NCBI GenBank assembly: GCA_020724465.1
Contig: DYGX01000021.1
Span: 1 to 62,753 of the forward strand
Direction: 5' to 3'
DNA: 62,753 nt
Source: Thermoflexus sp.
GTDB lineage: Bacteria > Chloroflexota > Anaerolineae > Aggregatilineales > Aggregatilineaceae
Below the pieces are notes generated by a model that was given only the letters and a program-made list of their open reading frames with translations, did no database searches and was not told where the DNA came from. This document shows positions 8,068 to 15,371 of this stretch, one piece after another (the first letter of the stretch is position 1; the number at the start of each line of letters is the position of its first letter). Both the position numbers and the translations under genes were made by a program.

Positions 8068-8898
8068 TCACGCATCGTTCCCGGAGCCGTCGGCCGGGGC
8101 ATCTTCCAGCAGCGCGCGGAGTGAGTCGCGCCGGACGTTGGCCGTAATGTCAATCGTCAGCGGCGTAACCGAGATCATGCCCTGGCTGAGCACCGCCGCG
8201 TCGCTGTCGGCGGCCAGGTTCAGCTCGCGGTTGATCTCGTATCCCAGGCGCCACTCCTCGTCCAGGCGCACGCGGGTTGGCTTGAGCGGGCGGAAATACG
8301 CCCCGCGCTCCAGCCGGGTCAGCCGCCAGGGAGTCTGGCGCGTTGCCCCGGCGGGAATGTCGACCTTGAGCAGATCCACCTCAGGCGGACGCCTGGCCCT
8401 CAGCCAGCGCTCGGCGAAATAGCGCGTAAAATACATCGCCACGCTGAAATCGACCGAGGCATCGTTGTTGAGGTGCATGGCCGGGTCCGGCACCTGCAGC
8501 GAGACGGCCAGCGCCGGGATGCCGTGCGCCGCCGCTTCCATCGCCGCGCCGACCGTGCCCGAGACCGTCACGCCCGTGCCGACGTTCTCGCCGTAATTGA
8601 TGCCCGATACCGCCAGCGAAGGCGCCCGGTCGGCCAGCTCCAAAATGCCGTACTGCACGGCCTGCGCGGGTGAGACGTTCGCCCGGTACGCTTTCCAGCT
8701 TGCGCCATCCAGCCCGATCGTCACCTCATAAATGCGGCCGTCGTAGAAGGGGGGCATGCTGCGCCCCATGCCGGACTGCTGGTGAGCCGGCGCGACGATG
8801 AGCAGATCGCCCAGCCCGTCGAGCGCCGCCGCCAGGGCGGCCAGACCCGGCGAGTCGATCCCGTCGTCGTTGGTGATCAAAATCAGCGGCCTGGTCAT
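8068..8898 (-). CDS. surE: 5'/3'-nucleotidase SurE
   Basis: A 276-residue SurE-family nucleotidase that dephosphorylates nucleoside monophosphates. The metal-binding N-terminus ILITNDDGIDSPG (Asp11, Asp12), the HQQSGMGRSM loop and VSGINYGENVG are all intact. The start ATG 8898 has GGAGAG upstream; the 37 extra codons of open frame before it have no SurE homology. It lies 37 bases after the ABC ATPase and 30 bases before the permease gene, so it is embedded in the metal-uptake transcription unit. SurE needs a divalent metal, which may be the functional link. Confidence 0.93.
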   Translation of the reverse strand: MTRPLILITNDDGIDSPGLAALAAALDGLGDLLIVAPAHQQSGMGRSMPPFYDGRIYEVTIGLDGASWKAYRANVSPAQAVQYGILELADRAPSLAVSGINYGENVGTGVTVSGTVGAAMEAAAHGIPALAVSLQVPDPAMHLNNDASVDFSVAMYFTRYFAERWLRARRPPEVDLLKVDIPAGATRQTPWRLTRLERGAYFRPLKPTRVRLDEEWRLGYEINRELNLAADSDAAVLSQGMISVTPLTIDITANVRRDSLRALLEDAPADGSGNDA

Positions 8899-8935
8899 TG
8901 TCTCTCCACCACTACAAGCCGGGCTGCCCGGCGCC

Positions 8936-9841
8936 TCACTCGCGCACCGCCTCGGGGACGGGCTGCGGATGCGCGGGCGCGTGATGATCGCCGTGCGCGT
9001 CGTGATCATGGCATGGCTTGTCGGCCACCATTACATACCCGTCGCCGTCCCGCCACAGCGCGATCCGGTCACCGAACGTCTCGGCCAGAAGCTGCGGCGT
9101 GTAGACGGCCTGCGGATCGCCAAACGCCAGCATCCGCCCGCCGTTCATCAGCAGCAGCCGGTCGAAATGCGTGGCCGCCTGCACCAGATTATGCGTCGCC
9201 AGCAGCACGGCGATCCCTTCGTCGCGCAGGACGTCCAGCACCTCGTAGATGTCAGCCTCGGCCTGCGCGTCCACACCCGTAAACGGCTCGTCCAGCAGCA
9301 GGACATTCGCGCGCTGGGCGAGCGCCCGCGCGATAAACACGCGCCGCCGCTGCCCGCCCGAAAGCTCGCCGATCTGCCGCTTGCGCAGCGCCCACATCCC
9401 GACTCGCTCCAGCGCCTGCCGCACGGCCTCGCGGTCGCGCCGGCGCGGGAGCAGCACATAGCCGATCTGCCGCGCCCGCCCCATCATCACCACATCCCAA
9501 ACCGTGACCGGGAACTTCCAGTCGATGGCCTCGTATTGAGGAACATAGCCGATCATGGTGTGGCTCTGGCGGCACGGCGCGCCCTGGATCGAGATCTCGC
9601 CCTGATGCGGCAGCAGCCCCACCAGCGCCTTGAACAGCGTGGACTTGCCCGCGCCGTTCGGCCCGATGATCCCGACGCGCTGGCCCGCGTACACATCGAA
9701 CGAGACGTTCTGCAGCACCGGCTTGCCGTTGTAGCCGGCGGACAGGTTCTGGACCGCCAACACCGGTGCCGATGGGGTGCAATCTGCGGCTGCCACCTCA
9801 TGCGCGTCGGCGGGCAACGCCTCGAACAATCGCTCTGCCAT
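8936..9841 (-). CDS. Metal ABC transporter ATP-binding protein with His-rich tail
   Basis: A 301-residue ATPase of the ZnuC/MntB-type importer family. Walker A is GPNGAGKS (60-67), the signature LSGGQ (160-164), Walker B VLLLDEP (180-186), and the H-loop lies in LLATHN. PQYEAIDWKFPVTVWDVV is typical of manganese/zinc ATPases. The C-terminal tail contains HDHDAHGDHHAPAH, a likely metal-binding or sensing extension not found in minimal ZnuC. It is placed between the Fur-type regulator (24 bases upstream) and surE. Metal specificity is not resolved. Confidence 0.9.
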   Translation of the reverse strand: MAERLFEALPADAHEVAAADCTPSAPVLAVQNLSAGYNGKPVLQNVSFDVYAGQRVGIIGPNGAGKSTLFKALVGLLPHQGEISIQGAPCRQSHTMIGYVPQYEAIDWKFPVTVWDVVMMGRARQIGYVLLPRRRDREAVRQALERVGMWALRKRQIGELSGGQRRRVFIARALAQRANVLLLDEPFTGVDAQAEADIYEVLDVLRDEGIAVLLATHNLVQAATHFDRLLLMNGGRMLAFGDPQAVYTPQLLAETFGDRIALWRDGDGYVMVADKPCHDHDAHGDHHAPAHPQPVPEAVRE

Positions 9842-9864
9842 GATGGTTCGCCCCTATCTGCTGC

Positions 9865-10341
9865 TTAACGAGCAGTCGCATCGATGGAGTCGTCATGCGT
9901 GTGTTCAGCCGCGTCCTGCGCCTGACACGCCGCGCACAGCCCGGACACTTCCAGCCAGTGCCCGGTGATCGCGTACCCGGTGCGCTCGGCGACCGTGTCC
10001 AGAAAATCGCCCAGATCGCAGCCGGCGATCTCGACCACGCAGTGACAGCGCTCGCAGACGACATGGTGTGTGTGCCCTGGGCTGGCGATGGCGAAACCAT
10101 GACAGCCATCCGCCAGATGCACAGCCCGCACCGTGCCGAGCAGCTCCATCAGCTCCAGCGTGCGATAGACCGTCACCAGCCCCAGCTCGTGATACAGCTT
10201 CTGGCCGCGCTGCTGAATCTCCGCCGGCGAGAGGGGTTTGGCCGCCCCCAGAAGCGTCTGCACGATGGCACGACGCGGCTGCGTCAGCTTGTACCCATGG
10301 ACGCGGAACTGCTCCGCAATCGCTTCATAACGATCCGCCAT
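9865..10341 (-). CDS. Fur-family regulator (Zur/Fur-like)
   Basis: A 158-residue Fur-family repressor. The winged helix covers about residues 1-85 (YKLTQPRRAIVQTLL, then LVTVYRTLELM as recognition helix). The dimerisation domain has the HTHHVVCERC region and two CxxC pairs (96/99 and 136/139) for structural zinc. The C-terminus ends with a His/Asp-containing tail. As first gene of a metal ABC unit it probably represses that unit when metal is replete; Zur is the likeliest subtype but Fur or Mur cannot be excluded. A palindrome resembling a Fur-family operator lies 35 bases upstream. Confidence 0.88.
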   Translation of the reverse strand: MADRYEAIAEQFRVHGYKLTQPRRAIVQTLLGAAKPLSPAEIQQRGQKLYHELGLVTVYRTLELMELLGTVRAVHLADGCHGFAIASPGHTHHVVCERCHCVVEIAGCDLGDFLDTVAERTGYAITGHWLEVSGLCAACQAQDAAEHTHDDSIDATAR

Positions 10342-10375
10342 CTGTCCGGCCTCACTGCTCCAGGCTGCGGATAAA

Positions 10376-10390
10376 TGAAAAGGTTTTTCA
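10376..10390. promoter_or_regulatory. Candidate Fur/Zur operator
   Basis: A perfect 6-3-6 inverted repeat, TGAAAA-GGT-TTTTCA, in an AT-rich pocket 35 bases upstream of the Fur-family start codon. Position and symmetry fit an autoregulatory site. The sequence is not a textbook Fur box, so binding is inferred. Confidence 0.45.
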
Positions 10391-10461
10391 ATAAGGGATT
10401 CTAAAGACCGGAGCCGGGCCTGTCAAGGCTCGATGCCACCGGACCTGAGAGCCGGGATCAA

Positions 10462-11820
10462 TCAGGGGCGAATCTGTTCGAGGTACGCCGCGACGTCATC
10501 GTCGTGCAGCTCGCCGATGTGCTGCACGCGGATGATCCCCGCGCCGTCGATGATGTACGTCATCGGGATCTGCGCGACGTTCCACCGCGCAAAGAAGGCG
10601 GTGTCGGTTTCCAGCGCGACCGGCAGGCTCAGGTCGAGCCGCGCCAGAAAGTCGCGGACGTCCTGCTCAGTCTGGCCTGCGTTAGGATCGGTCACCGCGA
10701 CCACGCGCACCCCTTCGTCACGGTACGTCTCGTAGACTTGTTGCAGCAAGGGCATTTCCGCCTCGCAGGGAACGCACCACGTCGCCCAGAAGTTCAACAG
10801 CAGGATCTCGCCGTCCGCCGCGCCGATGCGCAGCGCGCTCCCGTCGAGCAGCGTCAGAGTGTGCTCTGGGGCGGGCTGGCCGACCAGGCTTGGCAGAGGG
10901 GTAGCGGTGGGCAGCGGGGTCGGCGGGACGAACGTCACCGCGGGTGGCGAAGGGAAGCGCATCTCCGGCAGGGGCGGGGGCAAATCGTCATCCGGGCGGT
11001 TGGTGATAACCGCGATCGCGATCAGCGCCGCCACCGGCACCAGCAACGCGGGAACGGCCCATAGCGGCCAGCGGCGGGCAGCGGGCGCGCCTTCGCGGCG
11101 GGCAGCCTGCACCCGGCGGCGCGTGGCCGCCGTGACGCGCAGGAAGTGCCGCAGGTGTGGCAGCGGGCGGATGTGGCTCCCCTCGCCCGCGTAGATCGTG
11201 CGGATCGGCACCCAGTCCAGCCGGTAGCCGAGCAACACGCAGGTGACGATCATCTCGACTTCGAACTCGAAGCCGTGCTCGCGGCTCTCCAGCGTCGCTT
11301 CCAGCATCCGCCGGCTGAGCAGGCGATAGCCCGACTGGTTATCCGGCGCGTGCTGGCCCAGCGCCCACGAAAAGAGCCAGGTTCCCAGCCGGTTGGAGAT
11401 ATTGCGCGGGAAGGGCATCTGGCTGAAATTGCGCTGCCCGATCACCAGATCGGACTCGTGCGCCGCGTAAGTCTGGAGAAATGTCGGGATCTCGGCGGGG
11501 TCGTGCTGGCCGTCGGCGTCGAGCATAATCACGGCGTCGTATCCGCGCTCCAACGCCCAGCCGAACCCGGCCCGCAGCGCGGCGCCTTTGCCCTGGTTGG
11601 GCACCTGCCGCAGCACTACCGCCCCGGCATCCTCGGCCAGCCGGGCGGTATCGTCAGTCGAGCCGTCGTCGACGACCAGCACCGGCAGATGCGCCCGCGC
11701 CGCCTCGATCACCGCGCTGATGCGCTCCGCCTCGTTGTAGGCAGGGATGAGGGCCAGCACCGCCTTGCCCGAGATGGGATCAACGGCGCGGGGGTGAATG
11801 GATTCAGGCTGCTGCACCAT
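10462..11820 (-). CDS. Fusion: family 2 glycosyltransferase + TlpA-like thioredoxin
   Basis: A 452-residue single frame joining two normally separate proteins. Residues about 18-240 form a GT2 (dolichol-phosphate mannosyltransferase-like) domain with LALIPAYNE, VVDDGST and the metal-binding DAD at 101-103. A hydrophobic span (about 252-273) and a Pro/Thr-rich linker (274-312) follow. Residues 313-452 form a TlpA/ResA-type thioredoxin with WCVPC (348-352) and the cis-Pro segment IPMTY. The expected topology places the transferase in the cytoplasm and the thioredoxin outside. Both active sites look intact and there is no frameshift between them. The gene stands between the Fur-type gene and the PII-like gene, with no obvious partner. 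Confidence 0.85.
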   Translation of the reverse strand: MVQQPESIHPRAVDPISGKAVLALIPAYNEAERISAVIEAARAHLPVLVVDDGSTDDTARLAEDAGAVVLRQVPNQGKGAALRAGFGWALERGYDAVIMLDADGQHDPAEIPTFLQTYAAHESDLVIGQRNFSQMPFPRNISNRLGTWLFSWALGQHAPDNQSGYRLLSRRMLEATLESREHGFEFEVEMIVTCVLLGYRLDWVPIRTIYAGEGSHIRPLPHLRHFLRVTAATRRRVQAARREGAPAARRWPLWAVPALLVPVAALIAIAVITNRPDDDLPPPLPEMRFPSPPAVTFVPPTPLPTATPLPSLVGQPAPEHTLTLLDGSALRIGAADGEILLLNFWATWCVPCEAEMPLLQQVYETYRDEGVRVVAVTDPNAGQTEQDVRDFLARLDLSLPVALETDTAFFARWNVAQIPMTYIIDGAGIIRVQHIGELHDDDVAAYLEQIRP

Positions 11821-11847
11821 CGGGCGATTCCCTCGGTCCCCCGCACA

Positions 11848-12210
11848 CTACATTGGCGCTGCTCTGGACGGCCCCAGCCCTTCCACGCGCTCGACCGGGA
11901 CCACGAACGCGATACCGGCGTTGGGGCTGTTGAGATCGCCCAGAACGCGGCGGGCAGCCTCAAGCAGCGCGTCGACCAGCGAGTCGTCCACCACGGACAG
12001 CAACGTCTGGTTGGATTCCTCAAGCTGGCGCATCACGCTCGCCATGGAGACAAAGAACGGGATTTCGAGCGTCTTTCCTTTCTGGCGCAGGTGATGCAGC
12101 CCGTGCGTGTCAATCAGGGTCACACCCGGCGCGCCCGCCGCTTCCCAGGCTTCGGCGACTTCCAGCCCTTTCTCGATTTTGGATGTGATCAACAAGACCA
12201 GCTTAGCCAT
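11848..12210 (-). CDS. PII-like regulatory protein linked to a cation/proton antiporter
   Basis: A 120-residue protein with a PII/CutA-like ferredoxin-type alternation. An N-terminal strand MAKLVLLITSKI is followed by a helix (EVAEAWEAAG), then GVTLIDTHGL, a variable mid-section in the T-loop position, a helix DALLEAARRVLG and a closing strand AGIAFVVPVERV. PII-like proteins sense nucleotides or metabolites and often control the transporter encoded beside them. The start ATG 12210 overlaps the stop of the upstream antiporter gene by 8 bases, indicating translational coupling. Fold assignment is by pattern only and the ligand is unknown. Confidence 0.65.
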   Translation of the reverse strand: MAKLVLLITSKIEKGLEVAEAWEAAGAPGVTLIDTHGLHHLRQKGKTLEIPFFVSMASVMRQLEESNQTLLSVVDDSLVDALLEAARRVLGDLNSPNAGIAFVVPVERVEGLGPSRAAPM

Positions 12211-13483
12211 CGTCGTGCTCCTTTGCGATCGCTTGCGATACGCCAGCCCCAAAGCGAAGCGGCTCAGGCTCACTGGTTCGCTGCCGGAAAACAAGGCGGA
12301 CCAGCGGCGGGGTCAGAACGGTGGTTAGCAGAATAACCAGGAATACGGGCTGGAACAGCTCATTGGTAAGCAGGCCATTGGACAGGCCAAGCGTGGCGAT
12401 GATCAGCCCCACTTCGCCGCGCGAGATCATGCACACGCCCAGGCGAAACGCCTCGCCTTTGCTGAACCCGCCGATGTACGCGCCCAGGCCGCTTCCCAGC
12501 ACCTTCGAGAGAATGGCGGAAACCAACAGCAAACCCGCCAGCGGCAGCAGACGTGGATCGATCGCTTTGAGATCGACATTCAGCCCCACGCTGACGAAGA
12601 AAATGGGCACCAGAAACGTATAGCAGACATGCCGCACGGCTTCGAGGATTTCGGTTTTGACTCGCTCTGTGATCCGGCTGAGGCCCAGCCCGGCGATAAA
12701 CGCGCCGGTAATGGTCGCCACGCCGCCCAGCACCTCGGCGGACCAGCCAAAGAGCAGCGCCATGACCAGCGCGAACGCCGCCACGCTGTTGGTTAGCTCG
12801 CGCTGATGGTCGAACCAGTTGAACAGCGGCGGCAACACAAACCAGGCAACCAGCATGGCACCGCCCATATAGAGAATCATCTTTGCCAGAATCCAGCCGA
12901 TGCCGGCGGCAGAGGTAGTCTCGCCCGAAGTGCCCAACACGGCCAGCACAATCGACAGAATCAAGATCGCCAGCACATCGTCGACGACTGCGGTCGCCAG
13001 CAGCCCGATCCCTTCTTTCGTGCTCAGAACGCCCAGTTCAAGCAGGGTTTGGGCCGAAATGCTGACCGAAGTTGCGGCCAGCACCACGCCCACAAACAAG
13101 GCCGGCTGCAAGCCATAATCGAACGGCAACACAACCGGGATCGCCATCGCCACCGGCAGTAAGGCGCCAATGGCTCCACCCCACAGCGCCACTCGTCGAA
13201 CCGAGAACAACTCCTGCAAATGCACTTCGAGGCCCACGCTGAACATCAGGAACAACACACCCAGCTCAGCCAGATCGTGAATCGACTGGTACAGGTGCTC
13301 GGCGTCGCTCAGCGTGCCCCAGTGCAGGATGTCGAGCACCGTGGGACCCAAAACTACGCCCGCCAACAGCTCGCCAAAGACGCGCGGCTGCCCCAGCGAA
13401 CGCGCCACAGCACCGGCGAGCTGCGCTGCGGCAATGATCAGCCCCAGGTCCAGGAAGAGTAGAATGACCCCCCCGGTCTCCAT
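12203..13483 (-). CDS. CPA2-family cation/proton antiporter
   Basis: A 426-residue membrane protein with about twelve to thirteen TM segments of the KefB/NapA (CPA2) type. It contains RVFGELLAGVVLGPTVL, LAELGVLFLMFSVGLEVHL, the unwound-helix VVDDVLAILILS carrying the paired Asp residues of electrogenic exchangers, and FVSVGLNVDL. There is no C-terminal RCK/TrkA-N domain; the following gene encodes a separate PII-like protein, which may provide regulation instead. The start at 13483 is preceded by AAAGGAG. The transported ion (Na+ or K+) is not decidable from sequence. Confidence 0.88.
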   Translation of the reverse strand: METGGVILLFLDLGLIIAAAQLAGAVARSLGQPRVFGELLAGVVLGPTVLDILHWGTLSDAEHLYQSIHDLAELGVLFLMFSVGLEVHLQELFSVRRVALWGGAIGALLPVAMAIPVVLPFDYGLQPALFVGVVLAATSVSISAQTLLELGVLSTKEGIGLLATAVVDDVLAILILSIVLAVLGTSGETTSAAGIGWILAKMILYMGGAMLVAWFVLPPLFNWFDHQRELTNSVAAFALVMALLFGWSAEVLGGVATITGAFIAGLGLSRITERVKTEILEAVRHVCYTFLVPIFFVSVGLNVDLKAIDPRLLPLAGLLLVSAILSKVLGSGLGAYIGGFSKGEAFRLGVCMISRGEVGLIIATLGLSNGLLTNELFQPVFLVILLTTVLTPPLVRLVFRQRTSEPEPLRFGAGVSQAIAKEHDDG

Positions 13484-13579
13484 CGGTGCTCCTTTCTTCC
13501 AACGACAGCATGTCCGCGCTCAAAGGTACCGGAATATACCCCGCCTGGCCACAACTTTTCCAGGCCGGGTGGTCGGGGG

Positions 13580-13620
13580 CAGAAACGAAACGGACCGGCT
13601 CGCAGGGGATACCGGTCCGT
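13580..13620 (-). terminator. Minus-strand Rho-independent terminator
   Basis: On the minus strand ACGGACCGG (13620-13612) pairs with CCGGTCCGT (13598-13590) across a 13-base loop, followed by TTCGTTTCTG. It lies beyond the MITE-like element, about 215 bases after the stop of the secreted-protein gene. It may be that gene's original terminator, now separated by the insertion. Confidence 0.55.
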
Positions 13621-13646
13621 CCCTCAGGCTCGCGGCGCAGCGTGCG

Positions 13647-13837
13647 CCAGAGCGCGTTATGCACTTGACAGGGGGCGGCGGTGTAGGCTGGGTGGGAGGG
13701 GCGATGCTTGCATCGCCCGCTGCCCCACCACCGCGCCTTTGACCCTGACTTTCGCGCGGGCCGGGCCTGCTCGGCCCCTACGCGTGGCGCTGGCTTCCCC
13801 CTACGGTCCGATCGGCAAAGTTCAAAACAGCCTCTAG
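13647..13837 (-). mobile_element. CTAG-ended MITE-like element, copy A2
   Basis: A 191-bp element, the inverted counterpart of the copy at 1606-1798. Read on the minus strand it starts CTAGAGGCTGTTTTGAACTT and ends with the complement of CCAGAGCGCGTTATGCAC. The interior shares the GTAGGGGCCGAGC tract, GGGTCAAA, GCGCGGTGG and the GGGCGATGC/GCATCGCCC palindrome with copy A1. The terminal CTAG holds the stop codon of the gene ending at 13834. With this element the stretch 13484-13833 contains no gene. Confidence 0.75.
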
Positions 13838-14910
13838 AACAGGAAGTTGCAGATCGGCTCCGGGATCAGGCCGGCGTCGCAGGCTTCGCGCGCCAGGCGC
13901 AACGCCGCCGGGTTGACGAAGAAGAACCGGTTCGATGGGCCGCCAATGCCGGACGCGACGACAATCCGCGGGATGACGATGTTGTAGAACATGATGTTGC
14001 GCGGCAGCAGATTCAACGACGGCATGCGGTTCAGGTCGTCCTGGCTCAACGGCTGCGGCGCCGTCCAGTCGCAGTCGCCCACCGGCTGGTCGTTCTCCTG
14101 GCGGTCCAGCCCCAGGTCTTCTTCCTCGTCCAGGCAGATCTCCACAAAGAAGCCCGGCGGGACCAGCGTTTCGTTGGGCGAGTCCGGGTTGACCGTCGCC
14201 ATGCCGTAGATCGTCGTCAGGCGCAGCCGATCGCCGGTGGTGCGGTCGAAGTTGGGCAGCACTTCGAGCAGAATGGTGCCTTCCAGCCGGATCAGCGCGT
14301 CGTTGATCACGAGATCGATCACCTCGTCCGGCTCGCTCTGAACAAACAAGAATGGCGGGATGGCTTCGCGGCATTCCGGCGCGTCGAATAAATTGCGCAG
14401 ATAAGCTTTTTGCAGGGGCGCCCAATGCTCGTCATCAAGGATCAAATCGCCGTTCTCGTCGTATTCAGGCATGGTAGCCGCTTCCAGCTCAACCCCGCCC
14501 GGCAGGATATAGAGCAGCTCCGCGGTCTCAGGCTCGCCCGTCTGTTCGTTCAGACCGGTGTAGGCGTCGATCTTGACGACCGCGAAGCCCCAGGTCCGGC
14601 CGTCAAGGTCAAACTCGGAAGTCGTGACGCTGGCCACTTCGGTGACCGGCAGGCGATCTCCCGGCGCGTCGAACGCCCCGACCGGCCAGGTGACGCCTTC
14701 GATGGGCAGCGCCTCGGCGTCGTCGTAGCCATAGCAGATGCTATTGCTATCCAGCCGGGCACAGCTTGTACCCAGTTCGTTAATGACACGCCGGATGAAC
14801 TGCTGGCAGGTGTTCTGATTTCCTTGCGCGGCCGCCGGCCCGGCTGGCAGAAGAAATGACCCGCCGATCGCGACCAGAATGAGCGCAGAACTCATAGCTC
14901 GCCAACGCAT
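13834..14910 (-). CDS. Secreted protein of unknown function
   Basis: A 358-residue protein not assigned to a family. A clear signal peptide (basic MRWRAMSS, a hydrophobic core, then PAGPAAAQG as probable cleavage region) sends it out of the cell. The mature part is acidic. It starts with a Cys-containing helix-like segment (NTCQQFIRRVINELGTSC) followed by SNSICYGYDD, and has scattered Cys pairs (for example CREA, CLDE, GDCDW, EPIC) that may form disulphides. A similar Cys-spaced N-terminus occurs in other Chloroflexota secreted proteins as far as I recall. The start ATG 14910 has AAGGAGTCC upstream; the open frame before it lacks support. Confidence 0.7.
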   Translation of the reverse strand: MRWRAMSSALILVAIGGSFLLPAGPAAAQGNQNTCQQFIRRVINELGTSCARLDSNSICYGYDDAEALPIEGVTWPVGAFDAPGDRLPVTEVASVTTSEFDLDGRTWGFAVVKIDAYTGLNEQTGEPETAELLYILPGGVELEAATMPEYDENGDLILDDEHWAPLQKAYLRNLFDAPECREAIPPFLFVQSEPDEVIDLVINDALIRLEGTILLEVLPNFDRTTGDRLRLTTIYGMATVNPDSPNETLVPPGFFVEICLDEEEDLGLDRQENDQPVGDCDWTAPQPLSQDDLNRMPSLNLLPRNIMFYNIVIPRIVVASGIGGPSNRFFFVNPAALRLAREACDAGLIPEPICNFLF

Positions 14911-15371
14911 TGGAAAGGACTCCTTATTCTTCTTCCCGCCTACCTGATACGGAATTGTAGCGCGGCTTAATGAGAACATCATGGCTATGGGCAGATAGAC
15001 ATATGTGTATCATAGCACCAAAAACGAGAATACTGTATCTGAAGATTTCATTAAATTGGAGCAGTGGAGGCTTGTAACCTTAGAAAAAGCTAGCCAGTCG
15101 CTTGCGCGACTGCCACCAGATGCTACAATACGCGCAGAAGATACCGGGTCAGTCCCTTTCCCGGTGCGCGGTCGTTGACCATGGACACCGGATGTTCCTT
15201 GACGCGAATGTCAGGCATCCGCCTTTTGGCGCGTCAAACACCCTGCTGGTAGATCCGAATCCTATCTCGATCGCTTAGCACAACCCAGATCCTATCTCGA
15301 TCGCTTAGCACAACCCAGCGCGAGCGGTGTCTCTCGAAGTCTCCGCCTCGCGAAACTCAAGCAGGAACGCT
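14911..15371. other. 461-bp AT-richer intergenic region with tandem repeat
   Basis: A divergent spacer between the secreted-protein gene (minus) and the BY-kinase gene (plus). It holds an AT-rich tract (14985-15060), short imperfect palindromes, and two tandem 30-bp units just upstream of the BY-kinase. No ORF with coding character and no RNA gene was recognised. Promoters for both flanking genes are expected here, but I could not place convincing -35/-10 pairs. Confidence 0.6.
15259..15318. repeat. 30-bp perfect tandem duplication
   Basis: Two exact head-to-tail copies of a 30-base unit (15259-15288 and 15289-15318), each containing CTCGATCG and TTAGCACAACCCAG. They end 53 bases before the BY-kinase start codon, so they lie in its leader or promoter. 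Being exact, the duplication is recent or maintained. Confidence 0.95.

Noticed and set aside
13834-14982. Longer N-terminus (24 extra codons) for the secreted protein
   Set aside because: A well-spaced AAGGAGTCC ribosome site and a normal signal peptide begin at ATG 14910; the extension would bury the signal peptide.
15259-15318. Possible CRISPR remnant or attachment-site pair
   Set aside because: Two 30-bp copies directly abut with no spacer and no integrase gene lies nearby, so a simple duplication is the better reading.
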